Shown here: one piece after another, positions 62,619 to 64,000 of the stretch | Layout: every line of letters begins with the position of its first letter | Position numbering within the stretch: the first letter of the stretch is position 1 | Origin: Bemisia tabaci | Lineage: Eukaryota > Arthropoda > Insecta > Hemiptera > Aleyrodidae | Direction: 5' to 3' | DNA: 64,000 nt | Assembly: GCF_918797505.1 (NCBI RefSeq) | Contig: NC_092793.1 | Span: 74,397,912 to 74,461,911 of the forward strand | Made by a program: the position numbers and the translations under genes | The notes under the pieces: generated by a model | The model's database searches: none | Told to the model about the DNA's origin: nothing | The model's input: only the letters and a program-made list of their open reading frames with translations

Positions 62619-64000
62619 ATTTTTTATCCAGGTCGTGAAAAAAAACGTTTTTTGCCCGTGCATTCTCGGCAAGCAAATTTGGAGGAAAAAATTAGCAGCC
62701 GCGATTTTCCACGCTCCCCTGTTCGTAACTTGGTAACATTTGAAAACCATCGAGGGCGTGTACCTACAAACTATTTTGAATAACAAGAGGGGAAGCTAAA
62801 TATTTTAGGGCAAACTGTGAATGTAAACCTTGTTTTTAGCATAAATCTGTCAAACAGACTCACAAATTTTGAAAGGTGCTTTTTAAATCCACAAATTTAC
62901 CAGCGCGAGAGAGTATTCCTCTCATTTTACTTTAAACATCGATTTAATTTAAGCTGCCCAGGAATGATGAAAATCCGGACAAGTTATCCACGAGCGTTTT
63001 TTTCCGGGTATCATAACGAAACTGATGTGCCAAAGTCGGCATTATCATGGCGACATGTTTGCCTGTTCGTGAGCTGATGATCGTAATTTGCCCTCTTCTT
63101 AACTCAATAATTAATGTTTTATTTGAAACATGAGGCAACTAGGTAGAGCGTTCGCGCGTACAATTAAAGTTGGGAACGCGCGGCATTTGACATTGCCGGG
63201 ATCCGAAAATCTAGAGCATCGCCCGAAATCTCACCGCAAGCTTTTCGCCTCAAAAGCTGCCACCGCCTCTCGCCCGCCCGGGCCAGTTCGATCCAATTAC
63301 ATGAGGCTGGGAACATATTTTCAATTTTATAGCCGCCAAGTTTCACACTACTTCCGTCTGAAATATGGATATACCGTTCTCTAACGTTGCCAAATTTCGC
63401 ACGACTTAATTTTTATTCCTATTTACCCTAAAACTGAGAAGTTTCATTCAAAAGGGACCTCTTTAACAATGCTTTCATTACTATGCGATACATTATGGAT
63501 AAAAAATGGGTTAAACTATGAGAGAAAAAAGATTTTGGAGTCCTTATTCGGGCATTGCATTGCAAGGAGGTTTTTACCTCCTCCCGTTAATCCCCCCCCT
63601 CCCAGTTTTAACGTAAAATCTTCCCTTTTCCATCCTAAAATTAATCGGAAAAATTAGCAAATTATAAAGCCGGGCACATATGATCTGCGAATGCGTGAAC
63701 TATTTTTAAGGACACTCTCGTCACGCCTAAAAATGTGAGTTTGGTTCACCACATACATGATTACATGTGTGTTTTGTCATCTAAGTCCATCCGAAATGTA
63801 GATTTCAGCCAATCGTTGGAGATAACGATGAAGTTACTTTTCGATCATTACTCGAAATCCGCCAATTTGGCAATGATGCTTTCAAGCCTTTAAAATCGAA
63901 ATCTTGCCTATTAGTTTGTACAATTTTCGACTGTTTCGTTTCACAAGGCCATCAGATCTTCCGAAATTTGTGGAATTATTTCCGAGTCTCCTGGTCGGAT
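62619..64000. other. Non-coding stretch to the window end
   Basis: Unique sequence. GAAATCCGCCAATTTGGCAA near 63856 is a solo end of the GTTGCCAAAT-type elements. No gene recognised. Confidence 0.4.

Noticed and set aside
63126..63190. GGTAGAGCGTTCGCGCG as a tRNA A box
   Set aside because: No B box or paired stems follow; the surrounding GCGCG palindromes explain the resemblance.
1..64000. CRISPR array, bacterial operons, riboswitches or Rho-independent terminators
   Set aside because: No spaced identical repeats with unique spacers, and no prokaryotic gene layout. The only regular array is the 130-bp foldback repeat without spacers. The sequence is eukaryotic.

Overview
This window reads as non-coding nuclear DNA of an arthropod, most likely an insect. 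It has no bacterial-type gene packing and a mixed GC/AT composition without obvious CpG loss. Insect-style splice signals and dense nested transposons fill it. A sap-feeding hemipteran is only my guess; nothing in the sequence fixes the species. The only long open reading frames in 64 kb belong to one retroelement. I found no convincing host exon.

The best explanation of the host sequence is one very long intron, or several, of a gene on the + strand. Four sites (cut points near 10732/10733, 25714/25715, 48272/48273 and 53389/53390) each have a pyrimidine tract, then CAG, then at once a good 5' splice site (GTAAGA, GTGAGC, GTGAGT, GTAAGA). Three of the four share TGTTACAG or GTTACAG before the cut. 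This is the layout of recursive splice sites (ratchet points) known from giant insect introns. I saw no equivalent on the - strand.

The centrepiece of the mobile DNA is a Penelope-like element at about 30406-34523. It is two head-to-head copies forming a large palindrome: arms 30453-32214 and 32762-34523, 1762 bp each, no indels, around a 547-bp spacer. The + copy encodes a 745-residue reverse transcriptase with a C-terminal GIY-YIG nuclease. The - copy is truncated at its 5' end. Each copy ends in a hammerhead ribozyme fold whose CUGAAGA core contains the stop codon of the ORF. The palindrome sits inside an older CAGTGG-type inverted-repeat element and is flanked by a 13-bp duplication, AGTTGACAACACT.

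The second large element is a 3.37-kb foldback element (6545-9914). Its arms carry 130-bp tandem repeats, about eight units on the left and four inverted units on the right, and younger elements are nested inside it. Its termini (GGACGTATTT...) and exact 4-bp target duplications tie it to five short elements of 76-132 bp elsewhere in the window.

The rest consists of many other short inverted-repeat elements: a CARTGGCG family with 8-bp duplications, an 820-bp hAT-like element with a perfect 8-bp duplication, paired elements with a 5'-TCTAGAGTCCAGACTCTT subterminal repeat, and several nested pairs. There are also a decayed non-LTR retrotransposon fragment, a T50 tract, eight G or C homopolymers of 13 bp or more, and unique sequence between them.
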